NCBI GenBank assembly: GCA_900754615.1
Contig: CAAEDN010000007.1
Coordinates: 1-22,559, forward strand
Reading direction: 5' to 3'
DNA length: 22,559 nucleotides
From: an uncultured Holdemanella sp.
GTDB lineage: Bacteria; Bacillota_I; Bacilli_A; Erysipelotrichales; Erysipelotrichaceae
Shown piece by piece: positions 21,986-22,559 of the stretch (positions within the stretch are counted from its first letter, which is position 1; each line of letters opens with the position of its first letter). The notes beneath the pieces are model-generated. The model saw only the letters and a program-made list of their open reading frames with translations. It searched no databases and had not been told where the DNA came from. The position numbers and the translations under genes are program-made.

Positions 21986-22559
21986 TGAATATTTTAGTAA
22001 CAGGTGGAACCGGATATATTGGTAGTCATATTTGTGTTGAACTATTAGAAAGTGGTTATGATGTTGTCGTAATTGATGATTTCTCAAATTCAAAACCAGA
22101 TGTATTGGATTCGATTTATAAAATTACAGGAAAACATGTTAAGTTTTATGAATTTAATGTGCTAGATGAGGAAAAGACTGAATCTGTATTTAAGGAAAAT
22201 AAATTGGATGCGGTCATTCATTGTGCGGCTTTTAAAGCGGTTGGTGAAAGTGTTCAAAAGCCAATTGAGTATTATACAAATAACTTGATGACAACTCTAG
22301 TGGTTGCCAAGATGATGAAAAAGTATCATGTTCCAAGTATTGTATTTAGTTCAAGTGCAACAGTATATGGAGATCCTGAAGTGGTTCCTTTAACAGAAGA
22401 CTGCAAGCTAGGTGTTACAACCAATCCATATGGTTCAACGAAGGCTATGATGGAAAGAATTTTAACGGATGTACAGTTTGCCAATCCTGAAATGAGTGTC
22501 ACTTTACTTCGTTATTTCAATCCAATTGGAGCGCATGAATCAGGCTTGATTGGTGAAAA
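21985..22559 (+). CDS. galE: UDP-glucose 4-epimerase, 3' end beyond the window
   Basis: The ATG at 21985 shares one base with the galK stop (TAATG). The frame stays open to the window end, giving 191 codons of an expected 330 or so. Visible are the NAD-binding GGTGYIGSH, the HCAAFKAVGESVQKP loop, SSSATVYG with the catalytic Ser/Thr region, and NPYGSTK with the YxxxK catalytic pair. It regenerates UDP-glucose for GalT and can also make UDP-galactose for surface sugars. It is the fourth gene of the gal operon in this window, and whether it is the last cannot be seen. Confidence 0.95.
   Translation, partial: MNILVTGGTGYIGSHICVELLESGYDVVVIDDFSNSKPDVLDSIYKITGKHVKFYEFNVLDEEKTESVFKENKLDAVIHCAAFKAVGESVQKPIEYYTNNLMTTLVVAKMMKKYHVPSIVFSSSATVYGDPEVVPLTEDCKLGVTTNPYGSTKAMMERILTDVQFANPEMSVTLLRYFNPIGAHESGLIGE

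Overview
The window looks like a chromosomal segment of a low-GC, AT-rich Firmicute. Evidence: strong AGGAGG-type ribosome sites, TTGACA-N17-TATAAT-type promoters, MsmK-type sugar ABC transport, a Firmicutes-type GalT, and tandem feoA genes with a Cys-rich FeoB partner. The gene content (host-glycan disaccharide phosphorylase, Leloir genes, ferrous iron uptake) suggests an anaerobic gut or oral commensal, possibly Erysipelotrichaceae-like. That placement is inference. I see no rRNA, tRNA, CRISPR array or transposase.

Layout. (1) 84-2572: a two-gene operon encoding a 75-aa small hydrophobic protein and a 700-aa P1B-type ATPase with SCA instead of CPC in the transmembrane metal site. Together they resemble fezA-fezB, the core of the ferrosome (iron-storage organelle) locus. 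(2) 2602-10331: an AraC regulator facing an operon with a lipoprotein sugar-binding protein, two permeases, a tiny two-helix membrane protein, an MsmK-like ATPase and a GH112 galactosyl-HexNAc phosphorylase. (3) 10333-13639: iron uptake: a membrane-anchored HMA-domain protein divergent from feoA1-feoA2-feoB and a Cys-rich FeoB-associated protein. (4) 13697-16252: an M29 aminopeptidase and an acidic DUF2812-like membrane protein. (5) 16274-22559: a DeoR regulator (-), a HAD hydrolase with a variant motif, and galT-galM-galK-galE, with galE cut by the window end.

How it works together. The GH112 enzyme should split imported galacto-N-biose or lacto-N-biose (mucin or milk-glycan disaccharides) into galactose-1-phosphate and a HexNAc. 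GalT and GalE then feed Gal-1-P into glycolysis as Glc-1-P, while GalM and GalK handle free galactose. Three sugar promoters (ABC operon, HAD gene, galT) carry the same cre-like element with core RCGCTTACA, and two of them also share a duplicated array of upstream repeats.

The main discovery candidate is the iron side. The ferrosome-like operon and the feo operon carry the same TTAG-N6-CTAA operator type, placed at the same distance from near-identical -10 boxes (TATACTAACT and TACACTAACT). This predicts one DtxR/IdeR-like iron switch controlling both iron uptake and iron storage. Two start codons were corrected downstream (deoR to 17029, galT to 18238), and the small membrane ORF probably starts at 6773.
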